This document shows positions 9,160 to 18,263 of a stretch of DNA of 38,523 nucleotides, one piece after another. The DNA comes from an uncultured Rhodobiaceae bacterium (GTDB lineage: Archaea > Thermoplasmatota > Poseidoniia > Poseidoniales > Poseidoniaceae): contig CALDQY010000003.1 of NCBI GenBank assembly GCA_937911445.1, positions 1 through 38,523 of the forward strand, written 5' to 3'. How positions within the stretch are numbered: position 1 is the stretch's first letter; the number at the start of each line of letters is the position of its first letter. Under the pieces are notes generated by a model, which saw nothing but the letters and a program-made list of their open reading frames with translations, was not told where the DNA came from and made no database searches. Made by a program: the position numbers and the translations under genes.

Positions 9160-10221
9160 TCACTGGACCGATGTTAATTCCATGAAGACAGGCCAGGTTT
9201 CGAATCCGACAGCCGCTGCTCGCTCGTTAATCGGTTCCCAGCGTGGGTCATCGACCATGTCGCTCGGCTCAACGCCGTTGGCCATGAGTTCGGTAACGAG
9301 AGCCCTGAACTCAATCTCGATTTCTGTTTTCGGTTCTTCAACAAGTTCCGGGACTGCTACTTCAACTTCTCCGGTGACGTCTGCCGTTGGCAAAGGAACA
9401 TTCGCTTCTTCCAATTCGTCACCTGCAGCTTGCATTTCTTCGAAGCCGTCGGTTGTTGCTTTTGTAATCGCTTCAGTGACGGATTGTGGTCCCTCGGGCG
9501 ATTCCGTTTCAATCACAGGAAGCGGTACGGATTCTTGCTCCGGGATGGTGACATCTGCTGCTTCAACTGTATCGGATCCAGGAGATTGCATTGGCTCTGG
9601 AGCAGGTGCAGCCGGTTCTTCTACAACGACAGGTTCTGGTGTTGCAGGTTCTGCAGCACGACCTACGCCGAGAATTTCTGCCTGTTGTCGAGCCAATTCC
9701 GCCGCCTGTCGGCGAGGAAGACTTACGAAGCACTTGTTCGGGATTGACGTCGGTGGAAACGGAAGATAATACCGTTCAATCGCTGGAAGACTTGGGTGGC
9801 GAAAACAAATCATGGTGATGTTCTCGAATGCTCTTTGAGCAGGAACGTCCACTGAGAATGGTACGGGTTGAATCGAGATCGAACCACGAACCCACTTTTC
9901 ATTGGTGATCATATGCTGCATCCACGGTCCTAAGTCCGTTGTTGCGAGGTCAAGGAATTCAAATGAGGCGTCTCGTGGGTTCAAGCCTTGTTCTTCCAAC
10001 AAACGAGCCTCTGCACGGGGACGGTGAAACACGCCAATCACTGGCTGACCATGCTCGACCATGTCGCCGTGCATTTCGAGGATTTTGCGTTCTTTTCTTG
10101 GACAGATAAGCATGACTTGCATACGCAATGCTTCAGCATCGAAGATGTCGTGCCAACGCTCTTCGGCCTCAGAAAGGAGCCCATCGATGGTTGTTCCCGG
10201 AATCATTGCTGTTATGCCCAT
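9160..10221 (-). CDS. Conserved-looking protein of unknown function with acidic/Pro-rich linker
   Basis: 353 aa ORF, same strand and spacing as neighbours; globular N-terminal ~180 aa, then low-complexity E/P/A/V-rich linker, then short C-terminal domain. No family recognised. Confidence 0.8.
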   Translation of the reverse strand: MGITAMIPGTTIDGLLSEAEERWHDIFDAEALRMQVMLICPRKERKILEMHGDMVEHGQPVIGVFHRPRAEARLLEEQGLNPRDASFEFLDLATTDLGPWMQHMITNEKWVRGSISIQPVPFSVDVPAQRAFENITMICFRHPSLPAIERYYLPFPPTSIPNKCFVSLPRRQAAELARQQAEILGVGRAAEPATPEPVVVEEPAAPAPEPMQSPGSDTVEAADVTIPEQESVPLPVIETESPEGPQSVTEAITKATTDGFEEMQAAGDELEEANVPLPTADVTGEVEVAVPELVEEPKTEIEIEFRALVTELMANGVEPSDMVDDPRWEPINERAAAVGFETWPVFMELTSVQ

Positions 10222-10260
10222 GCGCTCACGTCTACGATGATGCAGAGGTGGGATTTAGGT

Positions 10261-11310
10261 CTACTGCTCAAAGTATTTCTTCAAGTAGGCTAATTCTGCG
10301 AGAAGAACAACGCCTCCTGCTGCACCACGGATGGTATTGTGAGACAATCCAATGAACGAGACGACACCATTCTCGACGGATTTAAGCTGGACGGTCGTTG
10401 TCATTCCTGCCTTGAGGTCCACAGTCGGATTGAGAGGGTTCACGGATTGTCCATTCCATAGATGTTCTTCTCGGCTTGGTTCGGATTGAATGCACTCCAT
10501 AAGGAATGTTGGTTGACTTGGAAGTGCATGCGTTTGTTCCTTCGATTGCAGCAAAGATGCAACCACATCAAAGGTCGGTGTATTGTCGACATGCAGTTCG
10601 ACATGAACGATGTGCCCGTCGCGTTCTTCCACGCGCTTGGTTTGCACGTCCCACTCGGCATTGAGGTCCAGAATACGTTCAATTTCCTCGACGATTTTCT
10701 CAGCCTCTCCAGGGATTTCTTGATCGATTGCTTGCATTTTCAACTCCTGATTGTGAAGGAGTTTCCAACCCGCTCCTGAAAGGGCCTGCTCGCTTCGAGC
10801 GACCACCTTGCTAATCGTGTAGTGTTGTGATAGAACAGAAAGGGGGTGAAGAATCGGAACGAGTGTGCAATTTGTTGCACATGCATGGAGGGCCTGACCT
10901 GATGGTGCATGAAGGGCCTCGGGATTGACATCAGCAACAACCAAAGAGACTTCAGGATGCATCCGAAAGGCGCTCGCATTGGAGAACACGTGAAGTCCAG
11001 CACTGACGAGGTTGGCTTCTATTCTCGACGCGGGCTCGCTTGGCAATGCGCTGAAGACAGCAGCCACGTTTCGGTTCTTGAGCTCCTCTGCTAGGTTTCC
11101 GTCGTTGATATCGAGGATTTTGATTTCACTGGAGTCTAGAACTTCTGGCCGTGGTTCATCCAGATGCCATTCGATATCTGCGAGGTTCGTGCCCTGAGAT
11201 TGTCCCGCAACGGCGACCAATTCGAACCATGGATGCATGGCGAGACGTTGTTGCATGCGTTGCGAGACGAGGCCTGAAGCGCCAAGGATAGCGACATGAA
11301 CCCTTGACAT
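10261..11310 (-). CDS. asd: Aspartate-semialdehyde dehydrogenase
   Basis: 349 aa ORF; N-terminal NADP-binding VAILGASGLVSQRMQQRL, active-site region ACATNCTLVPILHPL, SEQALSGAGW, C-terminal GLSHNTIRGAAGGVVLLAEL. Confidence 0.88.
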   Translation of the reverse strand: MSRVHVAILGASGLVSQRMQQRLAMHPWFELVAVAGQSQGTNLADIEWHLDEPRPEVLDSSEIKILDINDGNLAEELKNRNVAAVFSALPSEPASRIEANLVSAGLHVFSNASAFRMHPEVSLVVADVNPEALHAPSGQALHACATNCTLVPILHPLSVLSQHYTISKVVARSEQALSGAGWKLLHNQELKMQAIDQEIPGEAEKIVEEIERILDLNAEWDVQTKRVEERDGHIVHVELHVDNTPTFDVVASLLQSKEQTHALPSQPTFLMECIQSEPSREEHLWNGQSVNPLNPTVDLKAGMTTTVQLKSVENGVVSFIGLSHNTIRGAAGGVVLLAELAYLKKYFEQ

Positions 11311-11401
11311 GTTCCAGTCTCATGCTTCGTCATTTTAGTCCCTTGCATTGTAAAATTGCTGCAAAGCATATCTTCAAGTGCTCGACATTCAAGGCACCCT
11401 C

Positions 11402-11842
11402 ATGGAGAACACCATCACCATCGAAGCCTTTGCCCACTGTGACGGCCCATGTGGCGTCTACGACCCTGCAAGTGCACGTGTTGCAGCAGAAGCCGTGCAA
11501 TCAATGACCAAGAAAATGGTAGCATTGAGCACCGGCGATGCAGACAAGTCCGCTGCCTCCTACATCAACACGATGAGCCGCTACGCAGCTATCAAGGAAG
11601 AAGAAGCACAGAAGTGCAAAGACGAACTTCTCGTCCTCTGGACAGATTTCTTCAAGCCTCAACATCTAGAGGCAAATCCAGATCTTCACACAACGTTTTG
11701 GATGGCTGCAAAACTTTGCTCAGCGTGCAAGGTTGAAGTCTCCGAACAACACGCACAGGAGTTGATGGATGCTGTTGAAGCCATTCACAACATGTTCTGG
11801 GCAACCAAGGGGCGAGACGTCTCTTGGGTCCGTGCAAGTTGA
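11402..11842 (+). CDS. sodN: Nickel-type superoxide dismutase (NiSOD)
   Basis: MENTITIEAFA-HCDGPCGVYDPASARVAAEAVQSMTKKM: the Ni-hook motif HCxxPCGVYDP after a short leader. ORF track starts at a GTG at 11378; ATG at 11402 preferred. Confidence 0.95.
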   Translation: MENTITIEAFAHCDGPCGVYDPASARVAAEAVQSMTKKMVALSTGDADKSAASYINTMSRYAAIKEEEAQKCKDELLVLWTDFFKPQHLEANPDLHTTFWMAAKLCSACKVEVSEQHAQELMDAVEAIHNMFWATKGRDVSWVRAS

Positions 11843-11851
11843 GGCGATTCA

Positions 11852-12136
11852 TTGGAATCAATGGCTGTGGTCGTGAACGGCGACAGCATGTGGCCAACAC
11901 TCAAGGATGGGGAAACCATCAATGTGAATGTCCTGTACAAGCAACATCTGCAACCAGGAGACCTCGTTGTATTCCCTGATCCACGCAATACCTCGAGAAT
12001 GTGCATCAAGCGATTGAAGCGTATTGAGGAAAATGGCCTTTTTGTCGAAGGGGATAATCCAGACCCAACCGCTTCGACCGATTCACACAATTATGGGCTG
12101 ATTCCCCTTGAATCAGTGATTGGATTCAAACGCTAA
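11852..12136 (+). CDS. sodX: NiSOD maturation protease, S26 signal-peptidase-like
   Basis: 94 aa ORF immediately downstream of sodN; GDSMWPTLKDGETINV (catalytic Ser), CIKRLKRI (candidate Lys), VEGDNPDPTASTDSHNYGLIP. Start TTG 11852 or ATG 11861. Confidence 0.9.
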   Translation: MESMAVVVNGDSMWPTLKDGETINVNVLYKQHLQPGDLVVFPDPRNTSRMCIKRLKRIEENGLFVEGDNPDPTASTDSHNYGLIPLESVIGFKR

Positions 12137-12856
12137 TTTTCCTTGGCCTAACTCCTCCTCGACAGGAAGAGGGAATAATTTGCGTACGAGGAGTTTTCTT
12201 AGAATCGATGAACCGTCTCGTAGAGAACCCAACTTCGCCTCACCAACTCGGGCACTGTAGGAAATCGGCACGTTGGTGAGCGGGATTCCAGTGATGGCGC
12301 ATTGCGCATACATCTCGGCCTCGATTTCAAAATCCATGCTGTTCAGGTTCATCAGGACCAAAGCCTCTCGATCAAAGAGCCAAAATCCGCTGCAAACATC
12401 ATGGATTTCAAGGCCGTGAAGGATTACTGCAGACCAAGTGAGAAGATGATTCCCAATCCAGTTGACCGGTGACATTGCATCACTGGCTAAGTGGCGATTC
12501 AATCGATTTCCGACAACGACCATTCCAGATTCAAGTTTCGAAAGCATCCTCAGCATGTCCACTGGGTTGTAGGTTTGATCTGCATCAAACATGATGACCG
12601 CATCGTATTGATGCTGGAGCGCATAGGTGAACCCCAATCTAACTGCTTCTCCCTTGCCCTTTGAAGGTTGGACCAAGACAACACAACCACTCTCGGTACC
12701 AACTTGTTGGGATGAATCCGTACTCTTGCCATCAACAATCACGATATCGGGTTGCCAACCCTCTTCTTCAAGCGATGCGTGTGGTATTGTACTCAATACC
12801 GTACGCAACCCCTCTGCCTCATTGAGGACAGGAAGGAGAATCATCAATCGTTTCAC
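12113..12856 (-). CDS. Family 2 glycosyltransferase (dolichyl-phosphate mannosyltransferase-like)
   Basis: 247 aa ORF; LMILLPVLNEAEGLRTVLSTIP, IVIVDGKSTDSS, DAVIMFDADQTY, VVGNRLN. Confidence 0.9.
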   Translation of the reverse strand: MKRLMILLPVLNEAEGLRTVLSTIPHASLEEEGWQPDIVIVDGKSTDSSQQVGTESGCVVLVQPSKGKGEAVRLGFTYALQHQYDAVIMFDADQTYNPVDMLRMLSKLESGMVVVGNRLNRHLASDAMSPVNWIGNHLLTWSAVILHGLEIHDVCSGFWLFDREALVLMNLNSMDFEIEAEMYAQCAITGIPLTNVPISYSARVGEAKLGSLRDGSSILRKLLVRKLFPLPVEEELGQGKLAFESNH

Positions 12857-12882
12857 GTTTGTTTCTTACAGAAGGTTGCTTT

Positions 12883-15237
12883 TCATGCCTTCGCAGGATT
12901 TACTCGATTCAATTCCAAATGATGAATCCGTAAGCCAGTTGAATCAACGATTTGTGAACTTCGTCCAGAAAATCCGAGAGGGTTGATCCAAGGTGACCCA
13001 TCTGAATTCAATTTGAATTCAACATGTAGTTGCTGATCGAGTTGTACATTTTGACACGCCATGTCCCAACCTCCTGACTTCTCTAGGCTCAAGGATTGAT
13101 TATTGAACCTGATCGAATAGTCTTCAAACGAACCAATTTGTTCGTACACAAGACATACCTTGTACAAGCCCTGCAGACTCGTTTGATTCACGATATCATT
13201 CCAGACAAAGGTACCTCTTTGAGTCAGGACAATTCGTTCATCACCTCGTTCAAGTGGATCATTAAAACGGTGGTTGCGCCAAGGATCTTCCTCTAATGCA
13301 CATCCCTTCATTGTGATGCATTCATCTTGGCTGAGTGCAACATTGGAGGAAACTCTGATGGGTGATGGCTCGCTCCAAAGTTTCCAATATCGCGCTCCGG
13401 AAAACTCCTGTTCCATGCTCCAATAAGGTGATGTGCCCAAGGTCAATGCAATCGTTCCGATGGGGCTTGAAACTGCGTAACCAATGCCAAGTCGGTTCAG
13501 GGTTTCGATATCATCCATACGAATGGCTGTTGTTGCCGCACCCTGGATGGATTCATCCAATGTCAGAAGACCGAGTGTTGGGATGCTTGTTGACTGAATT
13601 GACGCATCAAGGGCGTAACTGTGTCCCCAGTGAACGTTTTCAGAATACACGAACTTGTCTGGGGGATGATTCATCAGATATGTTCGAAGTTCAGCATCGC
13701 CAGAGGTTGTTGCATGGAGTTCCTCATGCGTTGAAAGGTTGGTCAACAAACCAACGCTCATCATCGATCCGATGACGAGCATGACAAGGAAAATCGTGCT
13801 GTACAATGGTCGAATGAATGGATCCATTTCCAATCCGAACCATGCATTTTCCTCATCGACGGTTGTGAACGAGGTCGATCGACTCGCAAGTAAACCTACA
13901 ATCACTGCAAGGGGGACATGATAGGCATGCAATGCCATCGAGTAAAGTGTGTAAGAAAGGAGGCTGAGAAGCTGGATGTTTGCCAATCCTTCGATGAGAT
14001 GAACGAATGAAAGAAGCCACAATGCTAGGAACCAGAGGGAAAGCAGTCGGATTTCGAGACTCTTCCGTCCCATGAATATCGCTATGCTCGCAAAGAGCAT
14101 CAGCGAACCATTGAACATGAGCATAGGTTTTCCGCCTTGCCATCCATATTCCGCAAAGATTGGTTCGCTCAGCATACGTGGTGCGAAATAGATGAGTGCG
14201 ATGATGAACATCGAGGTCACAATGAGAATCGACGTAAGGAAGATCGGCTTTTGTTGGGATTGTTCATTATCGGACAATCGTTCACGAGAAAGGAGGCTGG
14301 CAACAAGCAACGCAGCGAGGTAGATAGCTCCAGTGGGATGGATGAGAACGGTGCAAATTGAGAGGAATACAAAAGCGAGCAGATGATACCTGAGTGATTG
14401 TTGAATTGGTCGTAGGACAATCATCAATCCAACGATTAATCCCAATTGACTCGCAACGGTAGGGTAGCCTGAATCAAACACTTTTGCAAACAGCGCCAAG
14501 GATGCACCCATGGCTAGAACGCTTGAAGCACCTGCGCCGAGCCGATCCATGCTTCCCCAAATCCCAAGGAGGAGGGCAAAGAGGGAGAGATGGCCCAAAA
14601 CGAGTATGGATTGTTCAATCGATGATCCTGTTACACTCACGCTCCAGGCGAGAAGTGTTGGAAAAGCAGGTGGATATGTCCACAATCCTGCATTGGGTGA
14701 TGGAACCTCGAACGTGCCTGACTGGGCGACATGGCTTGCAAGTGTGCTAAAACCAATCCAATCAACACCAAACGGGCGATCAAACATGATGATTGGGACC
14801 AATGTAAGAAGACAAAAGCACCCCGCCGCAATCTGCAGCAATGGATTTCGGTTGTTTTGGAACCATTGCTGCGCAGCAACTTCCTGTTCAATTTCAGGCT
14901 CGGATTCACTAAGAACGAGGCCATGAATCGCAGCTTCCATTTTTTGCCATTGTGTGTATGTGGTTCGTTCGACGTGTACTTTGCGGAACAAAAAAGCAAT
15001 CGACAATGCGTTGACAGTGATGAGTGCAATGGTCAAATTCGTTATGCTCCATGCTTGAAGGACAAACAACAATCCTGATGTTCCATACATGGCTAAAAGC
15101 CCGATTGGGAAACACAACAATGCCTTCCGGAAGGTATCTGCAGAAGCATCGAGGATACGCAATAAGGCAAGACCTGGGGCAATGGTCGGTAGGAGAACTG
15201 CAAGCACAACCTCCCACATGCTTGACCGCTGGTTCAA
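12883..15237 (-). CDS. Large polytopic membrane protein, probable GT-C type glycosyltransferase
   Basis: 784 aa ORF with many hydrophobic segments in the N-terminal ~500 aa, FDRPFGVDWIGFSTLASHV and GLWTYPPAFPTLLAW, soluble C-terminal region; adjacent to a GT2 gene. Confidence 0.72.
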   Translation of the reverse strand: MNQRSSMWEVVLAVLLPTIAPGLALLRILDASADTFRKALLCFPIGLLAMYGTSGLLFVLQAWSITNLTIALITVNALSIAFLFRKVHVERTTYTQWQKMEAAIHGLVLSESEPEIEQEVAAQQWFQNNRNPLLQIAAGCFCLLTLVPIIMFDRPFGVDWIGFSTLASHVAQSGTFEVPSPNAGLWTYPPAFPTLLAWSVSVTGSSIEQSILVLGHLSLFALLLGIWGSMDRLGAGASSVLAMGASLALFAKVFDSGYPTVASQLGLIVGLMIVLRPIQQSLRYHLLAFVFLSICTVLIHPTGAIYLAALLVASLLSRERLSDNEQSQQKPIFLTSILIVTSMFIIALIYFAPRMLSEPIFAEYGWQGGKPMLMFNGSLMLFASIAIFMGRKSLEIRLLSLWFLALWLLSFVHLIEGLANIQLLSLLSYTLYSMALHAYHVPLAVIVGLLASRSTSFTTVDEENAWFGLEMDPFIRPLYSTIFLVMLVIGSMMSVGLLTNLSTHEELHATTSGDAELRTYLMNHPPDKFVYSENVHWGHSYALDASIQSTSIPTLGLLTLDESIQGAATTAIRMDDIETLNRLGIGYAVSSPIGTIALTLGTSPYWSMEQEFSGARYWKLWSEPSPIRVSSNVALSQDECITMKGCALEEDPWRNHRFNDPLERGDERIVLTQRGTFVWNDIVNQTSLQGLYKVCLVYEQIGSFEDYSIRFNNQSLSLEKSGGWDMACQNVQLDQQLHVEFKLNSDGSPWINPLGFSGRSSQIVDSTGLRIHHLELNRVNPAKA

Positions 15238-15291
15238 GCATCACATCAAGTTCATGCATGAACTCTTAGAGGTGAATCCCTTCTTACGTCC

Positions 15292-15906
15292 ATGTGGGGT
15301 TGTCCAGACCGAGCAGGGAGCGGAAAGAATACGTTTCACCCAATCGTACTTCTTCCTGATGAATACTGGGTCCTAAATCTTCAGAAACCACAAACGACGT
15401 GGAATCAACAGTACGAATACACCGTCGGTCGATACGATGAAGATCGTCGCGGAATGTACACGCAAGACCTGTTTGGTGGTGAGCGAACCATTCACGTTGG
15501 GCTTGACATTGGTGGTCCTGTGCAAACACCGATTTTTGCGTTTGAGGATGGAAGGATTCACAGTTTTGCAGACAACGATGAGGATGGATCCTACGGTCCA
15601 ACCATCATTACAGAACACTCGATCGAGATTGATGGTGAACATCAAACCATCTGGGTTCTTCATGGTCATTTGTCTCGGGAATCGTTGAACGGATTGGTTG
15701 CAGGCGCACCCATCTCAAAAGGCGATGCGATTGGGAAGATGGGTGAAGAATTCGAAAACGGAGGTTGGCCTCCGCACGTCCACATACAATTGTCTATGGT
15801 TGAACCGACAGAACCAGACCTAGAAGGCGTTGTCTCACCAGAACATCGCAATGCTGCGCTCAAGCGGTATCCTGATCCTCGAAACATCCTCGGGCTACTC
15901 TATTGA
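15292..15906 (+). CDS. Stand-alone M23-family (LytM-like) metallopeptidase domain protein
   Basis: 204 aa ORF; TIHVGLDIGGPVQTPIFAFEDGRIHSF (HxxxD), GPTIITEHSI, LHGHLS, PPHVHIQLS (HxH). No signal peptide evident. Confidence 0.85.
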   Translation: MWGCPDRAGSGKNTFHPIVLLPDEYWVLNLQKPQTTWNQQYEYTVGRYDEDRRGMYTQDLFGGERTIHVGLDIGGPVQTPIFAFEDGRIHSFADNDEDGSYGPTIITEHSIEIDGEHQTIWVLHGHLSRESLNGLVAGAPISKGDAIGKMGEEFENGGWPPHVHIQLSMVEPTEPDLEGVVSPEHRNAALKRYPDPRNILGLLY

Positions 15907-16995
15907 TGCATCATCAGAAAGATAACCCTTCAAAGCTTGAATTGGGCGAATGGCTGCTGGATCTTTGCCATGAAGCAATGCAAGGGCAATGGTGAGCCAA
16001 TCCATGACAATGCAGTGATGAAGTAGGACTTCCAGTAACGAGGTTCCCTCTCCATGAATTCTCCATGCAAAATCCGTTGGCGTATGTTCAATCATCCAAT
16101 CGACTCGGCGGCGTACGCGTGGATGCATTCCATCCCATGTCAGAATGAGTACTGCCTGATTTTCTCGAGCAGGATCGGCATCATCCGAGACGCCTCCCCA
16201 CGCGACAATTTCGTTGTGATTCATTTCGGGAACAATTCCAATTCGAGCGAAACGTCCTGAATTTTCATTCAACTGATTCTTGCATCGCACTAAGGCTGGT
16301 TGCATTTCTGTTGGTCCAAGCAATGCAATGGGATGTTCTCGAAGAGCCATCGCGAGTTCGAGCAATGGCGTGCCCGATGCATTACGGAAATCGTTTGCTT
16401 GACAAGCATATTCCAAACGAACGAGCATGGCTTCTCGCTCATCATCAGCTTGTTGAGGGATTAATCCAAGATGTTCCATTAATGCGAGTTGGCGTGAAAA
16501 CAAGTGGCCGAAGGCGGTACGTGGCGGTTGACCACCAATCGATGGAATGAGGTGACAGTTTTCATGCAACTCGCAAAGTCCTGCGAGAACACCACCAGTT
16601 GCGATGACGACGACGGTAGCGCCTTGTTTGAGAGCCGACTCAGTTGCAGCAATCGTCTCCTCTGTATTTCCACTGTGTGAAGTGGCCAAAATTAACCAGT
16701 CAGATGTCCACCACGATGGTAATTCGTAGCCTCTGTGGACGATGAACGGCTTTGAACCTGAAGCATCAGCAATTCGTGCCAAAAAATCGCCCCCGGCAGC
16801 AGAGCCACCCATTCCGAAGCAGAGTACGCCATTCCAATCACTGGATTTCAGTTGTTGAAGCCATGGAAGGTGTTTCTCATCAACTGCCGAGAAGCCACGT
16901 TCAAGATCAGAAACAAACGACTGGGTAAATCCAATCATACCTTCAGAATCCAATTGTTGAGACAAGTCGTCGATGCTGATCGTCTCATCGGCCAT
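15895..16995 (-). CDS. Bifunctional phosphoglucose/phosphomannose isomerase (SIS domain)
   Basis: ORF track 15895..17118 but start MADETISIDD at 16995 is more plausible because the extension overlaps the upstream gene. GVLCFGMGGSAAGGDFLARIA, ILATSHSGNTEETIAA, PEMNHNEIVAWG. Confidence 0.88.
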   Translation of the reverse strand: MADETISIDDLSQQLDSEGMIGFTQSFVSDLERGFSAVDEKHLPWLQQLKSSDWNGVLCFGMGGSAAGGDFLARIADASGSKPFIVHRGYELPSWWTSDWLILATSHSGNTEETIAATESALKQGATVVVIATGGVLAGLCELHENCHLIPSIGGQPPRTAFGHLFSRQLALMEHLGLIPQQADDEREAMLVRLEYACQANDFRNASGTPLLELAMALREHPIALLGPTEMQPALVRCKNQLNENSGRFARIGIVPEMNHNEIVAWGGVSDDADPARENQAVLILTWDGMHPRVRRRVDWMIEHTPTDFAWRIHGEGTSLLEVLLHHCIVMDWLTIALALLHGKDPAAIRPIQALKGYLSDDASIE

Positions 16996-17032
16996 GGTTC
17001 TATGGAAGGTTTGACCTTCATATGGGCTCCTA

Positions 17033-18106
17033 TCAATTCGAGTGGTCAAGCGCCATATCGTGCAAGGCGATGAATTCGCCATCAACTCGAGCAAGACGTA
17101 ATTGAGTGGCACCATCATAGTCCCATGGAAGACGAACTGAGGTCATTTGCCAGGTATTTGGGTCTAGGAATTCGGCTGCAGAATCATCACGATTGAGAAT
17201 ATCCACGACGATGTGGTCGTTCATCTGCGACAATACTTTCACGCCATCAAGATCTCTCCACGTTGCACCTGTGCGTTCTTGGCGAGAAATACGCTCCATA
17301 ATGGCGCCATCCTTGCTCCAAGAACTCGGCCGCCACAATTCGCCTCGCCAACGAACAACGTCACCGAGGTCGTAACCGGGCTTTCGATAGAGAAGCGTCA
17401 GTCGTGTAACATCGACACCATCTTTTCGTCCCACTGTCGAATTCGTTTCTGTGACTTGCCCGCCCCAGTTCTCAATCAAATGGCGCCCCCATGCACGGGC
17501 AAGTCCTTTCGAACCCATGACAACATCGTATCCACCCGTAACGGGACCTTCATTGGTGATGAAAAACATTGGATCATCGCTGAGTTGTTCGATAACATCG
17601 TCAAGACTTGCGCGTAGATTGTTGAGTTCGCTTTCTTCCAGTCTGCGACCGGTTGAGCGAAGTTGAACAGTCGCCTCGAAATAATTTCCAGCTCGCCGTG
17701 TGCACGTTAAACACACACCGTTTGAACGGCGAGCTCTCATGGTGTGTTCCTCAGTGTACAAGAGATCGTCAATGACCCCCTCCATCTGCATGTGGAGCAA
17801 CGTGTGTCGATCTGAAACCGTCCTAGGTTCGAATCCCAAACCGATTTCTTCGGCTCGTTCGTGGAACGAAACGTTGCGCTGAATCAACTCGTCCCACAAC
17901 GTATCCTCTGGGATGTTGACCCAACGGCCTTGAATATCGATTAGTCCACAGCGAGCACATTGCGTAAAATTCGTGTTTTCGGGGACAATGGCAAGTTTGG
18001 TTCGCTTGCGTGTGCATGCTTCACACATTTTGTCGGTGAACAGAGGTGGCTCGTTGCCGCACACGAGGCAAAAATCTCCACCTAGTCCGCGACTCAATGA
18101 ACTCAC
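17033..18106 (-). CDS. NMD3-related protein (60S export factor family homolog)
   Basis: 357 aa ORF from GTG at 18106; FCLVCGNEPPLFTDKMCEACTRKR, FTQCARCGLIDIQGRWV, CLTCTRRAGNYFEATVQLRSTGR, GSKGLARAWGRHLIENWGGQVTETNSTVGRKDGVDVTRLTLLYRKPGYDLGDVV, typical of the archaeal/eukaryotic NMD3 family. Confidence 0.9.
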   Translation of the reverse strand: MSSLSRGLGGDFCLVCGNEPPLFTDKMCEACTRKRTKLAIVPENTNFTQCARCGLIDIQGRWVNIPEDTLWDELIQRNVSFHERAEEIGLGFEPRTVSDRHTLLHMQMEGVIDDLLYTEEHTMRARRSNGVCLTCTRRAGNYFEATVQLRSTGRRLEESELNNLRASLDDVIEQLSDDPMFFITNEGPVTGGYDVVMGSKGLARAWGRHLIENWGGQVTETNSTVGRKDGVDVTRLTLLYRKPGYDLGDVVRWRGELWRPSSWSKDGAIMERISRQERTGATWRDLDGVKVLSQMNDHIVVDILNRDDSAAEFLDPNTWQMTSVRLPWDYDGATQLRLARVDGEFIALHDMALDHSN

Positions 18107-18261
18107 TCCTGTTCATGGTCGGCCGTCTTGAAACTTCGTTCAACCGCTTCAATTCGCTTCTCGAGGTCGTTGCTGCGTGCAAATACTGTCCACGTCCAAA
18201 GGCCGATGGCAGCGAGCATGCCGAGATATGCCACAGCAAGATACGTCATTCCTTCGTCCAT
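18103..18261 (-). CDS. ccmD: CcmD-like small membrane protein (heme exporter subunit)
   Basis: Not in the supplied ORF track (52 aa). Hand translation: MDEGMTYLAVAYLGMLAAIGLWTWTVFARSNDLEKRIEAVERSFKTADHEQE*. Single TM plus charged coiled tail; located directly after ccmC; stop overlaps the GTG of the NMD3 gene (GTGA). Confidence 0.78.
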   Translation of the reverse strand: MDEGMTYLAVAYLGMLAAIGLWTWTVFARSNDLEKRIEAVERSFKTADHEQE

Positions 18262-18263
18262 GT

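Noticed and set aside
8981-9769. 262-aa plus-strand Ser/Gly-rich ORF
   Set aside because: Antisense of the acidic low-complexity linker of the 9160-10221 gene; Ser/Gly/Thr richness is a by-product of reverse-complementing Glu/Pro/Ala codons.
11311-11401. Possible TATA-like AT-rich elements (e.g. ttgtaaaatt) in the asd/sodN divergent spacer
   Set aside because: Spacing to a transcription start cannot be established from sequence alone; too weak to list as a promoter.
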